Below are positions 6,860 to 7,074 of a stretch of 7,074 nt of DNA, piece by piece. This DNA is from an uncultured Pseudomonadota bacterium (GTDB lineage: Bacteria > Pseudomonadota > Gammaproteobacteria > Burkholderiales > Burkholderiaceae_C), in the NCBI GenBank assembly GCA_900320815.1, contig ONTY01000085.1, forward strand, positions 5,516-12,589, in the 5' to 3' direction. Every line of letters starts with the position of its first letter. The first letter of the stretch is position 1. A model generated the notes under the pieces. The model worked only from the letters and a program-made list of their open reading frames with translations. It searched no databases and was not told where the DNA came from. The position numbers and the translations under genes are program-made.

Positions 6860-6892
6860 GGAGCGCTCCGCCCCCCTCGCATATCGGGGGGC
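6860..6892. repeat. 10-bp palindrome followed by a GC-only hairpin upstream of the 6916 gene
   Basis: GGAGCGCTCC (6860-6869) is a perfect palindrome. Directly after it GCCCCCC (6870-6876) pairs with GGGGGGC (6886-6892) around a 9-nt loop. The hairpin ends 23 nt before the ATG at 6916 and would be very stable in RNA. It could act as an operator, a terminator without T-run, or a translation-control structure. Confidence 0.5.
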
Positions 6893-6915
6893 ACTCATCC
6901 TGAACCAAAACGACC

Positions 6916-7074
6916 ATGACACACCACACCATCACCAATGCGGCGCACGCTGCCGCGCCCCTCGTTTCCCCTGCCACGCCTGAACCCGCCCTGCACGCGC
7001 TGTTGCGGCGCATGGGGATTCTTGATAATCCCGCGCTGCGCGCAATGACGTATGACCACAATGACATATACGGG
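6916..7074 (+). CDS. Unrecognised protein, N-terminal 53 residues, cut by window end
   Basis: An open frame starts at ATG 6916 and runs without stop to the last base. An in-frame TGA at 6901-6903 leaves ATG 6916 as the first possible start. The visible part has a polar, low-complexity head (M-T-H-H-T-I-T-N-A-A-H, then A/P-rich to about residue 25) and a more protein-like segment, A-L-H-A-L-L-R-R-M-G-I-L-D-N-P-A-L-R, which looks helical, followed by A-M-T-Y-D-H-N-D-I-Y-G. No signal peptide or membrane segment is evident. I do not recognise the family. There is no good Shine-Dalgarno; the upstream context is hairpin-rich. By position it is the first cargo or replication/regulation gene of the tRNA-Pro element, in the same direction as the recombinase. 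Confidence 0.6.
   Translation, partial: MTHHTITNAAHAAAPLVSPATPEPALHALLRRMGILDNPALRAMTYDHNDIYG

Larger units (their letters stand above)
6303..6915. other. Structured 613-nt region without a credible protein gene
   Basis: Between the recombinase and the last gene I see no ORF with natural protein composition; the open frames are rich in G, R, A, P and Q in ways typical of unselected GC-rich DNA. The region holds a possible promoter (6388-6418), two adjoining hairpins (6436-6458 and 6457-6487), an AT-richer stretch about 6488-6570, a 23-nt direct repeat at 80-nt spacing (6605 and 6685), a terminator-like hairpin (6743-6766), and a palindrome plus GC hairpin (6860-6892). A regulatory leader or a non-coding RNA is plausible. 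A GTG-started frame at 6585-6860 after AAAGGGG is the least bad coding candidate, but I do not support it. Confidence 0.5.

Noticed and set aside
6541..6894. Overlapping open frames on both strands after the recombinase (for example 6581-6919 + and 6541-6894 -)
   Set aside because: Several frames are open at once, as expected from GC-rich DNA, with arginine/glycine/alanine-rich low-complexity products and no domain that I recognise.

Overview
The window looks like a chromosomal segment of a high-GC betaproteobacterium, most likely Burkholderiales. The evidence is the conserved order proB, obg, rpmA, rplU | ispB, tRNA-Pro, strongly GC-biased codons, and protein sequences that read as betaproteobacterial. 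The right end is accessory DNA: a tRNA-associated tyrosine recombinase followed by unfamiliar sequence, so it is probably the first 2.3 kb of an integrated element.

Layout. Positions 1-191 hold the 3' end of a NarL/FixJ-type (LuxR helix-turn-helix) response regulator on the + strand. Positions 192-567 form a relatively AT-rich convergent intergenic region, unusually dense in palindromes and hairpins, with no convincing gene. Positions 568-3501 carry four minus-strand genes, transcribed in the order rplU (ribosomal protein L21), rpmA (L27), obg (ribosome-associated GTPase), proB (glutamate 5-kinase). A clear hairpin terminator sits between rpmA and obg; obg and proB are separated by only 3 nt. 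Positions 3502-3683 are a divergent promoter region with two TATAAT boxes, one for each side, and a hairpin plus T-run inside the rplU leader. Positions 3684-4673 hold ispB (long-chain, probably octaprenyl, diphosphate synthase, feeding ubiquinone side-chain synthesis). A tRNA-Pro (anticodon CGG) follows 20 nt later, with its own terminator.

Positions 4819-6302 hold a P4-type tyrosine recombinase with a good promoter overlapped by repeated ACTGGGTA boxes. Its reading frame is broken by a 1-nt shift near codon 50, although all catalytic residues are present. Positions 6303-6915 are about 600 nt without a credible protein gene but with a possible promoter, several hairpins, an 80-nt-spaced direct repeat, a terminator-like hairpin and a palindrome-hairpin tandem. 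An unrecognised gene starts at 6916 and runs off the window.

Functionally, the left two thirds are housekeeping: ribosome assembly (L21, L27, Obg), proline synthesis and quinone synthesis. The right third is the integration end of a mobile element using the 3' end of tRNA-Pro as its likely attachment site. The cargo that would show what the element does lies beyond the window. The most interesting parts here are the recombinase control region, the structured leader before the unknown gene, the rplU leader hairpin, and the hairpin-rich intergenic region.
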